64,000 nucleotides of DNA from Carnobacterium_B sp045617425 (GTDB lineage: Bacteria > Bacillota > Bacilli > Lactobacillales > Carnobacteriaceae): contig NZ_JAZLIO010000013.1 in NCBI RefSeq assembly GCF_045617425.1, forward strand, positions 25,722 through 89,721, in the 5' to 3' direction. Below, piece after piece: positions 8,875-16,584 of this stretch; position 1 is the stretch's first letter, and each line of letters opens with the position of its first letter. The translations under genes were made by a program, and so were the position numbers. A model generated the notes under the pieces. It was not told where the DNA came from. It saw only the letters and a program-made list of their open reading frames with translations, and did not search any database.

Positions 8875-10371
8875 TTATTTAACACTTATTCTAATTACAT
8901 TCCAAGATAGCGGTTTCAATTCTGTTTTTAAAGAGTTAGTATGTAGCTCTATTGAATTCCCTTTACTTAAATTAACCTTTTCTTTTTCTTGGTTTGTTTC
9001 TTTAACATCGTATCCGGACATCTGAGTAGTTTCAACAATCTCTTCCATTTCAAATCCTTCAACATTTATTGAAAAGTCTAAATGTTCATTTTTAGAACGA
9101 TTTACAGCAAAAATAACTATTTCTTTTTTATGCTCATCATACGTTGCGATACTTTCAAGAAACGGAACTGCATCAAAATCTTTAGTAGCATAAGTATCGC
9201 TCTTAGTTTCTGGTTCTAAAACAACACCTCTACCAAAATTTGAGACCTGCATAAATGGGTAAAAAATAGTTTGCTTCCAAACATCCCCTTCTTTATTTGT
9301 CATAATTGGTGCAATTACATTAACTAATTGAGCTAAACAAGCAATTTTAACTCTATCAGCATTTTTTAATAAGGTAATAAGCAGACATCCGATAAGTAAA
9401 GCGTCTTCAAAATTATAAATATCTTCTAATATAGGAGGGGCTACTTGCCAAGGCTTGATTTCTTTATCTTGTTCATTAGAATGATACCAAACATTCCATT
9501 CATCAAAAGAAAGATTAATTTTTTTATCGCTTCCCTTTTTAGATTTAATGGCATCACACATCGCCACTACACCTTTTATAAAACGATCCATATCTAACGA
9601 TTGAGCTAAGTAATTTTCTAGATCATTTTCTGGATTTCCATAGTAGCAATGAAGTGATAGATAATCTACGTGCTCATAAGCATGTTCCAGAACAGTCATT
9701 TCCCAAGAACCAAAAGTTGGCATCTTACTTGTCGAACTTCCACACACAACTAATTCAATATTATCATCTACTAACTTCATTGCTTTTGCCGTTTCTTCAG
9801 CTAAACGTCCATACTCCTCAGCTGTTTTATGCCCGATTTGCCATGGTCCATCCATTTCATTTCCAAGACTCCATGTCTTAATTCCAAACGGTTTTTCAGC
9901 CCCATTTTTCTTTCTTAAATCACTCCAATAGGTCCCTCCTTCAAAATTACAATATTCTAGTAAGTTTCTTGCTTCGTCGATTCCTCTAGTACCTAAGTTT
10001 ACTGCCATATTTACTTCGGCTTTAGCTTCTTTAGACCACTCCATAAATTCGTGAAGTCCAACTTCATTTGTTTCTATCGTTCGCCATGCTAAATCTAATC
10101 TTCGTGGTCTTTGTTCTACAGGTCCAATTCCGTCTTCCCAGTTATACCCAGAAACAAAATTACCTCCTGGATACCGAATTAGAGGGACATTTAATTCTTT
10201 AATCAAACTCAATACATCTTTCCTAAATCCTTTTTCATTCGCACTCGGATGTTTTGGTTCATAAATCCCTTCATAAACAGCTCTTCCCATATGCTCGATG
10301 AAGGATCCATATAAACGCGGATCAATCTCTGAAATAATTTTATTTTTACTTATTGCTAAAGTTGATTTCAT
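8875..10371 (-). CDS. abfA: alpha-N-arabinofuranosidase, GH51, AbfA type
   Basis: First gene of the arabinan operon, 498 residues, intracellular. It closely follows the well-studied Geobacillus AbfA along its length: YGSFIEHMGRAVYEGIYEP near the N-terminus, acid/base in SLGNEMDGPW (about E172), nucleophile in SFDEWNVWYH (about E291), and CLAQLVNVIAPI later. The C-terminal jelly-roll ends SWNVIRISVK. AAGGAG precedes the ATG. It removes terminal arabinofuranosyl groups from imported oligomers. Expression is likely controlled by the divergent regulator and by CcpA through the cre site upstream. Confidence 0.93.
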   Translation of the reverse strand: MKSTLAISKNKIISEIDPRLYGSFIEHMGRAVYEGIYEPKHPSANEKGFRKDVLSLIKELNVPLIRYPGGNFVSGYNWEDGIGPVEQRPRRLDLAWRTIETNEVGLHEFMEWSKEAKAEVNMAVNLGTRGIDEARNLLEYCNFEGGTYWSDLRKKNGAEKPFGIKTWSLGNEMDGPWQIGHKTAEEYGRLAEETAKAMKLVDDNIELVVCGSSTSKMPTFGSWEMTVLEHAYEHVDYLSLHCYYGNPENDLENYLAQSLDMDRFIKGVVAMCDAIKSKKGSDKKINLSFDEWNVWYHSNEQDKEIKPWQVAPPILEDIYNFEDALLIGCLLITLLKNADRVKIACLAQLVNVIAPIMTNKEGDVWKQTIFYPFMQVSNFGRGVVLEPETKSDTYATKDFDAVPFLESIATYDEHKKEIVIFAVNRSKNEHLDFSINVEGFEMEEIVETTQMSGYDVKETNQEKEKVNLSKGNSIELHTNSLKTELKPLSWNVIRISVK

Positions 10372-10423
10372 TTTTTTACTCCTTACTATTTTTTCTGATA
10401 TCTTATATTGTAAAAACTATCTT

Positions 10424-10440
10424 CTAGAATTAGTTTATAA
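10424..10440. promoter_or_regulatory. Possible third regulator half-site at the arabinan operon start
   Basis: GAATTAGTTTATA resembles half of the upstream palindrome (TAATTAGTTAATC) at about 10 of 13 positions. It overlaps the predicted transcription start of the operon, a position suited to repression. Weak on its own. Confidence 0.35.
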
Positions 10441-10444
10441 ACAT

Positions 10445-10473
10445 AATATAAACATATATGTAATCGCTGTCAA
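10445..10473 (-). promoter_or_regulatory. Promoter of the arabinan operon
   Basis: Minus-strand TTGACA (10473-10468), 17-base spacer, TATATT (10450-10445). The start site would be near 10438, giving a leader of about 65 bases before the abfA ATG. Confidence 0.75.
10458..10472. promoter_or_regulatory. cre site (CcpA), perfect consensus match
   Basis: ATGTAATCGCTGTCA matches WTGNAANCGNWNNCW at every defined position. It overlaps the -35 box and spacer of the arabinan operon promoter, so CcpA binding would exclude RNA polymerase when preferred sugars are present. Confidence 0.75.
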
Positions 10474-10507
10474 TAGTTTTATGGTTAATTGTTTTGTTTT
10501 TTATTTT

Positions 10508-10537
10508 ATAAAGATTAACTAATTAGTTAATCTTTAT
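10508..10537. promoter_or_regulatory. 30-bp perfect palindrome, probable operator of the adjacent regulator
   Basis: A perfect palindrome centred on CTAATTAG with arms ATAAAGATTAACTAA. It lies in the shared intergenic region, about 35 bases upstream of the arabinan operon -35 box and just upstream of the regulator's own -35 box. Half-sites recur at 10587 and near 10430. Confidence 0.75.
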
Positions 10538-10550
10538 TCGTAAAAAAGAA

Positions 10551-10579
10551 TTGACAATAATTTTATTAGCCATTACACT
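10551..10579 (+). promoter_or_regulatory. Promoter of the ArsR-like regulator gene
   Basis: TTGACA (10551-10556), 17-base spacer, TACACT (10574-10579). Confidence 0.7.
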
Positions 10580-10584
10580 AATAT

Positions 10585-10604
10585 CAAATTAACTAATCAA
10601 GATA
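10585..10604. promoter_or_regulatory. Second regulator half-site at the regulator's own start
   Basis: AATTAACTAATCAAGA repeats the TTAACTAAT half of the 30-bp palindrome and covers the predicted transcription start of the regulator gene. This suggests autoregulation. Confidence 0.5.
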
Positions 10605-10627
10605 TTCATTAACTTAGGAGTGATTTC

Positions 10628-11530
10628 ATGCAAATAGATATATCGGATGCTTCATTACCTGTTTATGAAGCTTTAGCCAGTCCTGTGAGACTCAACATCA
10701 TTCAATTGCTTTCTAAAAATAAAATGAATATAAAAGAAATCGCTGCAGCTATTGGATTAAGTAGTGCTGTAATAACAAAACACATCAAAAAATTAGAAGC
10801 ATCTGGCTTAATTAAAACTGAACGAATTCCGGGGAAATCAGGATCACAAAAAATTTCGATATTAAAAGTTGATCACATAGAAATTCTATTTCCCAAAAAA
10901 ATTTATCCTTCTTTTGAGACAAGAGAAACTACTATTCCAGTAGGACAATACACAGATTATTCAGTTTCCCCAACTTGTGGTCTAGCTACTCTCAAAGATT
11001 TTATCGGAGAAGTTGATGAACCGAAATTTTTTATGGATTCAAAAAGAATGGATGCCCAAATTCTTTGGTTTACTGAAGGTTATGTAGAATATAAGACACC
11101 CAATTTTTTAAATGAAGATGAAAAGTTAGAACAACTTGAAATCAGTATGGAAATTTCGTCAGAATTTCCATTCTCAAATGATGTATGGCCATCTGATATT
11201 ACGTTTAGTTTAAACGATAGTGAATTAGGTACTTGGACTAGCCCAGGTGACTTTTCGGATACTAGAGGTAAACTAAACCCTGAATGGTATCCTTCTAAAT
11301 TAAATCAATATGGGTTATTAAAAACAATAAGAATAACTTCTCATGGAACATATATGGATGGCGAGACTTTATCAGATTTTACAATTCAAGATATTAATAC
11401 GAAAAGTGAGATTTGGAGTTTACGAATTGAAGTAAAGAAAGATGCCGAAAATTTAGGTGGAGCTACTTTATTTGGAGAACATTTTGGAAATCACCCGCAA
11501 GATATTAAATTTAAGATGTACTATTCTTAA
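10628..11530 (+). CDS. ArsR-type HTH regulator with large C-terminal putative sugar-sensing domain
   Basis: A 300-residue regulator. Residues 10-70 are a winged helix of ArsR type (LASPVRLNIIQLLSKN, IKEIAAAIGLSSAVITKHIK). The remaining 230 residues are beta-rich with many aromatic residues (DAQILWFTEGYVEYKTPN, NPEWYPSKLNQYG), quite unlike the small metal sensors. No metal-binding CXC motif is present. The architecture fits the group once listed as COG4189 predicted regulators. It is divergent from the arabinan operon with palindromic sites between, so it probably senses arabinose or an oligomer and controls that operon. Role is inference. Confidence 0.82.
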   Translation: MQIDISDASLPVYEALASPVRLNIIQLLSKNKMNIKEIAAAIGLSSAVITKHIKKLEASGLIKTERIPGKSGSQKISILKVDHIEILFPKKIYPSFETRETTIPVGQYTDYSVSPTCGLATLKDFIGEVDEPKFFMDSKRMDAQILWFTEGYVEYKTPNFLNEDEKLEQLEISMEISSEFPFSNDVWPSDITFSLNDSELGTWTSPGDFSDTRGKLNPEWYPSKLNQYGLLKTIRITSHGTYMDGETLSDFTIQDINTKSEIWSLRIEVKKDAENLGGATLFGEHFGNHPQDIKFKMYYS

Positions 11531-11534
11531 ATTT

Positions 11535-11576
11535 AAAAAAACCATCTTACTAAAATATAAGTAAGATGGTTTTTTC
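11535..11576 (+). terminator. Rho-independent terminator of the regulator gene
   Basis: Perfect arms ACCATCTTACT / AGTAAGATGGT around an 8-base loop, flanked by A-run and T-run. Confidence 0.92.
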
Positions 11577-11625
11577 ATGTATTCTTTTAACATAAACCTA
11601 TTCCAACAACTTTTATTTCTTTAAT

Positions 11626-11805
11626 TTAACCCAATAATTTCCCACCAACAGCGTAGTTCGTTTTTTTCATGTCTTCTATAATAACATGAACGCGATCTTC
11701 TGTTGCTCCGGTATTCTTTACTACTGCTTGCGTAATGTCTTTAACTAGACCTGCTTTTTGTTCTGCAGTCCGACCTTCAACTAATTCAACATGTACAAAT
11801 GGCAT
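11626..11805 (-). CDS. 4-oxalocrotonate tautomerase family enzyme (59 residues)
   Basis: A small gene with ATG at 11805 after GGAGAGGG. The translation starts MPFVHVELVEGRTAEQK and ends YAVGGKLLG, the typical length and fold of 4-OT enzymes. Pro2 becomes the N-terminal catalytic proline after Met removal, and the conserved arginines are present (GRTAEQK, EDRVHV). Such proteins tautomerise keto-enol substrates; in lactic acid bacteria the physiological substrate is usually unknown. It is monocistronic, convergent with the regulator and divergent from the ohr gene. Confidence 0.9.
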   Translation of the reverse strand: MPFVHVELVEGRTAEQKAGLVKDITQAVVKNTGATEDRVHVIIEDMKKTNYAVGGKLLG

Positions 11806-11968
11806 AAAACCCTCTCCTTCCCATGTATTGTTCTCTCAATTTTAGCGATACATTTTTTACTTTTCAACTAGTTTTTTATTTTTAGCTGCCCCAAACAGAT
11901 TATTAGAGTTTTACCCTCACTATTAGTATACTTAGTACGTACGATAATTAGAGAGGAGAATTACAAAT

Positions 11969-12409
11969 ATGGCAGATTCAAAATTAATGTATCAAACTAC
12001 AGCAATTAATACAGGTGGACGAAATGGAGAAAGCCATTTACCAGATAAATCATTTTCTGTACGTGTTTCGACTCCAAAAGATATGGGCGGTCCTGGACAA
12101 GGAAGTAACCCAGAACAATTATTCGCATTAGGCTACAGCGCGTGTTTCAATTCGGCTTTAGAGCATATGATGAAAGAAGAAAAAGTCTCTGGAAAAAGCC
12201 AAGTTACCGCAACTGTAGAATTACATTCCGATCCAACTGACGGCGGATTTAAGCTTGCAGTAAAATTAGATGTTGGAATTGAAGGTCAAGATGAAGCAAC
12301 TACTAAAGAATTAGCAGAAAAAGCTCATGCTTTTTGTCCTTACTCAAAAGCTACGAGTGGCAATATCGACGTAACCGTCACTGCTGTTGATTACGAAGCA
12401 GATAAATAA
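11969..12409 (+). CDS. ohr: Organic hydroperoxide resistance protein, Ohr/OsmC family
   Basis: A 146-residue thiol peroxidase that reduces organic hydroperoxides. Both redox cysteines are present in Ohr context: GYSACFNSALEHM and AFCPYSKATSGNIDV. The N-terminal GGRNGESHLPDKSFSV is also typical of Ohr rather than OsmC. Ribosome site GAGAGGAG. The gene stands alone with a terminator behind it. No ohrR regulator gene is adjacent. Cytoplasmic dimer expected. Confidence 0.92.
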   Translation: MADSKLMYQTTAINTGGRNGESHLPDKSFSVRVSTPKDMGGPGQGSNPEQLFALGYSACFNSALEHMMKEEKVSGKSQVTATVELHSDPTDGGFKLAVKLDVGIEGQDEATTKELAEKAHAFCPYSKATSGNIDVTVTAVDYEADK

Positions 12410-12419
12410 AACGATGATT

Positions 12420-12457
12420 AAAAGGAGTTGAGACGGTTGTCTCAGCTCCCTTTTTTT
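12420..12457 (+). terminator. Terminator of ohr
   Basis: GGAGTTGAGAC and GTCTCAGCTCC form the stem, followed by a run of seven T. Confidence 0.88.
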
Positions 12458-12510
12458 GTATTCCGGTCCTTTTCTAACTACGCGTTCAATGTGAGAAGTG
12501 ATTTCATTTA

Positions 12511-12690
12511 CGTTTATTGATTAAATAGATACCGAATAAAGCTCAGTTTAACTAAGAAATAAGTTTATTGATTAAACAACCACCAAATAAGTTTCCATTT
12601 AATTAATAAAGCAGACTTATTGATCTAATAAATCCTAAAACTAGTCCCATTTGATTAATAGTACACACTACAGACCTAGTCGATCAATCT
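12511..12690. repeat. Degenerate ~51-bp tandem repeat, about 3.5 copies
   Basis: The motif TTATTGATTAAA/TTATTGATCTAA begins near 12514, 12565 and 12617, with a decayed fourth copy near 12677. Each unit continues with an AATAA block and a TTTRATTAA-like block, so similarity covers most of the unit. No open reading frame runs through it. This accounts for the 300-base gap between ohr and the Nudix gene. Confidence 0.55.
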
Positions 12691-12716
12691 TGTCTTATCT
12701 CCCTTTTGCATGTTTC

Positions 12717-13184
12717 TTATTCTATTGATTGACTCATCTCCACGTACGTTTTTTCATATTGTTGTACGGCCCACTTATGACTACCTCTTTTTAATTTAGT
12801 TAACGCTTCAGAAATAGTCATCCATTCTAAACGATTAAAATCCTCTAGCGGATCACAAATGGATTTCCATGACTTAGCTGTATAAAAATAGGCAGGATTA
12901 TGATAATGTTGCTTCCGATGTTTAGAGTAATAATAATCCTCAGCCTCACCAATAAATTCCCCGAGCTCTATTTCAAAACCTAATTCTTCCATTGATTCCC
13001 GTTTTGCCGTTTCTTCATGCGTTTCATTGACTTCTATCTCTCCTCCTGGCAATAAAAACGAACCATTTGGAGGTGACATGAGTAAGATTTGTTTTTTTTC
13101 TGGGTCAAAAATCACAACATGTACACCAATACGCGTACGATAGTTTTGATTCTCAATTTTCATTCCAAATGTTTCTCTTATCAT
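12717..13184 (-). CDS. Nudix hydrolase
   Basis: A 155-residue pyrophosphohydrolase. The Nudix box is complete: GGEIEVNETHEETAKRE followed by SMEELGF, with serine in place of the usual aliphatic residue after RE. A conserved N-terminal strand TRIGVHVVIFDPEKK precedes it. ATG at 13184 follows AGGGTGG; a second ATG at 13163 is possible. Substrate cannot be read from the sequence; the family covers nucleotide house-cleaning, nucleotide sugars and diadenosine polyphosphates. It has no operon partner. Confidence 0.85.
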   Translation of the reverse strand: MIRETFGMKIENQNYRTRIGVHVVIFDPEKKQILLMSPPNGSFLLPGGEIEVNETHEETAKRESMEELGFEIELGEFIGEAEDYYYSKHRKQHYHNPAYFYTAKSWKSICDPLEDFNRLEWMTISEALTKLKRGSHKWAVQQYEKTYVEMSQSIE

Positions 13185-13313
13185 TCCACATTCCCACCCT
13201 CATCAAAATCTCATCTTCTAACCTTGTACATATTATAGTATATATACGAAAGAAAGACAGCTTAAATTTAAGCTGTCTTAGTTTGGATGCTGTATTATTT
13301 AGTTAATTAGACC

Positions 13314-13829
13314 TTAGTCAATTCCAATTGCTTTTCGCAAAGTCTTATTTTGAACAACAAAGTATAATAACATAATATTAACCGGTGCTAAAACAAGATT
13401 TTGCACTACTCGTGTTGGAAAAATCACTAGAATAGCTTTATCTAACATGATGGTTAACCAGATTGTATTCAAACCTAAATTTACAAAAACGGTAACCAAC
13501 AAAATCGAGATAATGATTCTTTTTAATGATTTTGGTTTCTTATAAAGAATCAGACCATAAATCATTCCTCCGATAAATGCAGATAAAACAAATCCTGGGA
13601 AAAATACTCCCCCACCAAATAAAATCGTCCCGACTATATCTGCAATAGCTGAAGCCGTTCCTGCTATCCAAGGGCCGTACAGCATACCTATAATAGCTAT
13701 TGGCAAAAAGCCAAAACCAATGCGGACTATTGGTGTTTCAATTGAAATAAATTGGGTCAATACAATTTCTAATGCCATTAATAACCCAATTTTAGAAATA
13801 CTTCTTGCATCGTACTTGTTCTCACTCAT
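13314..13829 (-). CDS. folT: Folate ECF transporter substrate-binding subunit FolT
   Basis: S-component of an energy-coupling-factor vitamin importer, 171 residues with about six helices. The family pattern LGLLMALEIVLTQF-like N-terminus is present (SISKIGLLMALEIVLTQ), followed by RIGFGFLPIAIIGMLYGP. The ATG at 13829 is chosen because AAAGGAG stands in front of it. A longer frame to 13937 exists but runs backwards into the riboswitch and would encode cysteine-rich nonsense. The shared EcfA/A'/T module is not in the window. Folate as ligand is supported by the THF riboswitch in the leader. Confidence 0.9.
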   Translation of the reverse strand: MSENKYDARSISKIGLLMALEIVLTQFISIETPIVRIGFGFLPIAIIGMLYGPWIAGTASAIADIVGTILFGGGVFFPGFVLSAFIGGMIYGLILYKKPKSLKRIIISILLVTVFVNLGLNTIWLTIMLDKAILVIFPTRVVQNLVLAPVNIMLLYFVVQNKTLRKAIGID

Positions 13830-13844
13830 TTTGAAGATCTCCTT

Positions 13845-13975
13845 TGAAGAGCTCCACACATAAAATCTTATGCAGCGAATGCAAAAACAAAACCGCAAAT
13901 TGTCTAAACAATTTTTCGTCCGTGGGCAACATCCCATCCCTACGACACTTAACGCTTTGTCTCCTACTCTGATAT
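13845..13975 (-). ncRNA. Tetrahydrofolate (THF) riboswitch upstream of folT
   Basis: The minus-strand leader contains the conserved blocks of this class in order: AGAGTAG at the 5' end, GCGTTAAGTGT, GGGATGGGATGTTGCC, and ACGGACGAAAA, with a closing GAGCTCT segment just before the AAAGGAG ribosome site. The closing stem lies beside the ribosome site, so ligand binding probably blocks translation, as known for this family. Confidence 0.88.
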
Positions 13976-14092
13976 ATTACCTAACCTATTTAGTAGATAT
14001 TTTAGGCAAATCCACTATAGCACATTCTATCTGTTTGGGATAGTAGCAAAAACCACTAGTTAAACTATATTCTTTTAAATTAAATTTAGTTA

Positions 14093-14121
14093 TTGACAAT
14101 CATTTTTATCTTCTGTATATT
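14093..14121 (+). promoter_or_regulatory. Promoter of the tandem T-box / metNIQ transcript
   Basis: TTGACA (14093-14098), 17-base spacer, TATATT (14116-14121). Confidence 0.8.
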
Positions 14122-14149
14122 AAGAACAAGTTAAATATATGATAAAAAG

Positions 14150-14419
14150 ATGATAAAACACTATGAAAAGAAGAGTACGTTTGTACCTGTCTATTTTAGA
14201 GAACCCAGTAAGTTGCTGAAAATGGGTTAGTCAGATTGAACCGAAGATGGTCTTTGAGTGGAGTTAGCAAAACACTTTTAAATGTGTCAGCTTTCTACGG
14301 GAACACCCGTTACAGTGTCACAGTATAAAAAGATGATGTAGTCTGATGTACTGGATAAGGTAAGTATAGCAATATACTTATAAATTAAGGTGGTAACACG
14401 AAGCAGATAACTGACTTTC
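14150..14419 (+). ncRNA. T-box leader 1 (methionine specifier)
   Basis: Stem I carries the AGAG-type base motif (GAAAAGAAGAGTACG) and a specifier loop with GAAGATGGTC; the ATG at 14247-14249 reads as a methionine codon. The T-box sequence AAGGTGGTAACACG is at 14387-14400. Uncharged initiator or elongator tRNA-Met should stabilise the antiterminator. It is followed by its own terminator and then by a second complete T-box. Confidence 0.9.
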
Positions 14420-14468
14420 GTCCTTACAAAGAAACGGATTCATTTGTTTCTTTGTAAGGACTTTTTAT
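14420..14468 (+). terminator. Terminator of T-box leader 1
   Basis: Perfect stem GTCCTTACAAAGAAAC with its complement, 10-base loop, then TTTTTATTTT. The 5' arm overlaps the region needed for the antiterminator. Confidence 0.9.
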
Positions 14469-14484
14469 TTTCACAACTACATAA

Positions 14485-14728
14485 TCAAACGCAATGAAGA
14501 GAAAAGTACTTTTACAAAATGCACTAACAGAGAGCCTGAATGCTGAGAACAGGTTTGCAGGAGTAAAAAGAAAATGGCCTCTGAGTGGGATACCAAGTGT
14601 TTTAAACATTAGGCTATCACGGGCGCACCCGTTACAGTGCTAGAGTATCAGAAGTTTTTTTCTCGTACTTGATAAGGAGTTGTTTGTGAAAACAACTCAA
14701 ATAAAGGTGGTAACACGACGGTAAAGCG
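14485..14728 (+). ncRNA. T-box leader 2 (methionine specifier)
   Basis: A second complete leader begins about 20 bases after terminator 1. It has GAAGAGAAAAGTAC, then GAAAATGGCCTCTGAGTGGG with specifier ATG at 14574-14576, mirroring the same block of leader 1. T-box AAAGGTGGTAACACG is at 14703-14717. No separate promoter is evident, so both leaders act in series on one transcript. Confidence 0.9.
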
Positions 14729-14776
14729 TTCGTCCTTTAATCTACAGCAGTAGGTTAATGGGTGAACGTTTTTTCT
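14729..14776 (+). terminator. Terminator of T-box leader 2
   Basis: GTTCGTCCTTTAATCTAC pairs with GTAGGTTAATGGGTGAAC including G-U pairs, followed by TTTTTT, 20 bases before metN. Confidence 0.8.
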
Positions 14777-14795
14777 ATTTTAAGGAGGAATATAG

Positions 14796-15869
14796 ATGAT
14801 TACACTAAACAATGTCAGCGTTACGTTTGAAGGCAAAGAAACAAGTATAAAAGCAGTAGAAAATGTTCAGTTAACGATTGAAAAAGGAGATGTTTTTGGT
14901 ATTGTCGGCTATAGTGGTGCTGGAAAAAGCACTTTAGTTCGTACCATCAACCTTCTTCAACGACCGACAGAAGGAACAGTAATTGTTTCAAATCAGGATT
15001 TATTAAGTTTAAAACCTCAGCAATTAAGGGCTGCGCGCAAGAAAATTGGAATGATTTTTCAACATTTCAACCTAATGGGCTCTCGCACGATTGCTGAAAA
15101 TGTTGCTTACCCTTTAAGGAAATCGGGTTTAACTAAATCACAAATCAAAGAAAAAGTTGACGGGTTATTACAGCTTGTAGGATTAACCGATAAAAGTTCC
15201 GCGTACCCTTCTCAATTATCTGGTGGCCAAAAACAGCGTGTAGCTATTGCTCGTTCTTTAGCCAACGATCCTGAAGTCTTATTATGTGATGAAGCCACAA
15301 GTGCCTTAGATCCAAAAACAACTCTTTCGATTCTAGAATTGTTGAAGGAGTTGAACAAAAAATTAGCATTAACAATCGTCATCATCACACACGAGATGCA
15401 GGTCGTAAAAGAAATTTGCAACAAAGTAGCTGTTATGGAAAATGGTCATGTTGTTGAAGAAGGCGATTTGGTTTCTATTTTCACTGAACCTAAAGAAAGG
15501 ATCACAAAAGAGTTTATCAACACTTCTACTCATGTTGACCAAGCGCTAGAAAATATTTTAAAACACCCTACTTTACTTGATTTACAGACTAATGATGTTT
15601 TGGCTAACATTTCTTATGTTGGTGAGAGTACGAGTGATCCACTAATCGCTACATTGACTACTCGCTTTGGAATTACCACCAATATTTTATTTGGGAATGT
15701 CGAGATTTTACAAGAAACACCTGTTGGTAATCTGATTGTTGTCTTAAGTGGCGAACCTGGGCGCAGAGACAAAGCCCTTGCCTATTTAAAGTCTAAAAAC
15801 GTAAAAGCATCCTTGATTAACCATCACCAACAAGTTATCCCACTAAAAAAAGACCATTATATTATTTAA
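14796..15869 (+). CDS. metN: Methionine ABC transporter ATPase MetN
   Basis: ATP-binding subunit of the methionine importer, 357 residues. Walker A is GYSGAGKST (about 38-46), the signature is LSGGQKQR, Walker B is VLLCDEATSALD. Residues 270-345 form the NIL domain that senses methionine in this family (PLIATLTTRFGITTNILFGN). AAGGAGG precedes the ATG. It is first in the metN-metI-metQ-peptidase operon. Two Met-specific T-boxes precede it, which confirms methionine as the regulated substrate. Confidence 0.95.
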   Translation: MITLNNVSVTFEGKETSIKAVENVQLTIEKGDVFGIVGYSGAGKSTLVRTINLLQRPTEGTVIVSNQDLLSLKPQQLRAARKKIGMIFQHFNLMGSRTIAENVAYPLRKSGLTKSQIKEKVDGLLQLVGLTDKSSAYPSQLSGGQKQRVAIARSLANDPEVLLCDEATSALDPKTTLSILELLKELNKKLALTIVIITHEMQVVKEICNKVAVMENGHVVEEGDLVSIFTEPKERITKEFINTSTHVDQALENILKHPTLLDLQTNDVLANISYVGESTSDPLIATLTTRFGITTNILFGNVEILQETPVGNLIVVLSGEPGRRDKALAYLKSKNVKASLINHHQQVIPLKKDHYII

Positions 15870-15882
15870 GGAGTGAACGACT

Positions 15883-16563
15883 ATGGCTGAATTTCTTACA
15901 ACCTATTTTGAAAATGTTATTCCATTAAAAGAAGAAATTATTGAAAGTACTTTACAAACGTTGTATATGGTAACTGTTACAGGATTGATTGCAGGCATCC
16001 TTGGTTTAGTTTTAGGAGTCATTCTTGTTGTAACAGACCGTGGTGGTATTTTAGAAAGACCGCGGCTTTATGGTTTACTCGATCAAATCGTAAATCTCTT
16101 TCGTTCTTTGCCATTCATTATTATGATGGCTCTAGTTGTCCCCTTTACCCGTTTTCTTGTTAATACATCAATCGGAACAACCGCGGCAATTGTCCCTTTG
16201 GTCATTGGGACCGTGCCTTTCTTTGCAAGACAAATTCAAAACGCTCTTTTAGAAGTTGATCCTGGCGTTATAGAGGCTGCAGAATCTATGGGTTCCAGCC
16301 CTTTAGAAATCATTTTTCGTGTGTATTTAAAAGAAGGCCTAACAGCTATTATTCGAGTCTCTTCTGTAACCATTATTAACTTGATTGGTTTAACAGCTAT
16401 GGCTGGAGCCATTGGAGGTGGCGGTCTAGGAAATTTAGCCATCTCTCGAGGATACAATCGTTTCCAGAATGATGTGACATTAGTCGCAACCGTTATTATT
16501 TTACTGATTGTTTTTATTAGTCAATTTATAGGAAATACGTTAGTTAAAAAAACGAGTCACTAG
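15883..16563 (+). CDS. metI: Methionine ABC transporter permease MetI
   Basis: Membrane subunit of 226 residues with five helices. The loop that couples to MetN reads EVDPGVIEAAESMGSSPLEI. The gene starts 13 bases after metN with TAAGGAG and stops just before the metQ ribosome site. Length and motif order match MetI/MetP proteins, which form a homodimer with two MetN subunits. Confidence 0.95.
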   Translation: MAEFLTTYFENVIPLKEEIIESTLQTLYMVTVTGLIAGILGLVLGVILVVTDRGGILERPRLYGLLDQIVNLFRSLPFIIMMALVVPFTRFLVNTSIGTTAAIVPLVIGTVPFFARQIQNALLEVDPGVIEAAESMGSSPLEIIFRVYLKEGLTAIIRVSSVTIINLIGLTAMAGAIGGGGLGNLAISRGYNRFQNDVTLVATVIILLIVFISQFIGNTLVKKTSH

Positions 16564-16584
16564 ATGACATTGGAGGAAAATAAC

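Noticed and set aside
11930..11950. AraR-like TACGTAC in front of ohr
   Set aside because: Only the central seven bases match; the flanking ATTTG/CAAAT elements are missing and ohr has no link to arabinose.
13830..13937. N-terminal extension of folT
   Set aside because: It overlaps the THF riboswitch, encodes a cysteine-rich stretch, and a strong ribosome site stands before the ATG at 13829.
14424..14609. Minus-strand 61-codon frame
   Set aside because: It lies within the T-box leaders and reads through the terminator stem; no ribosome site.
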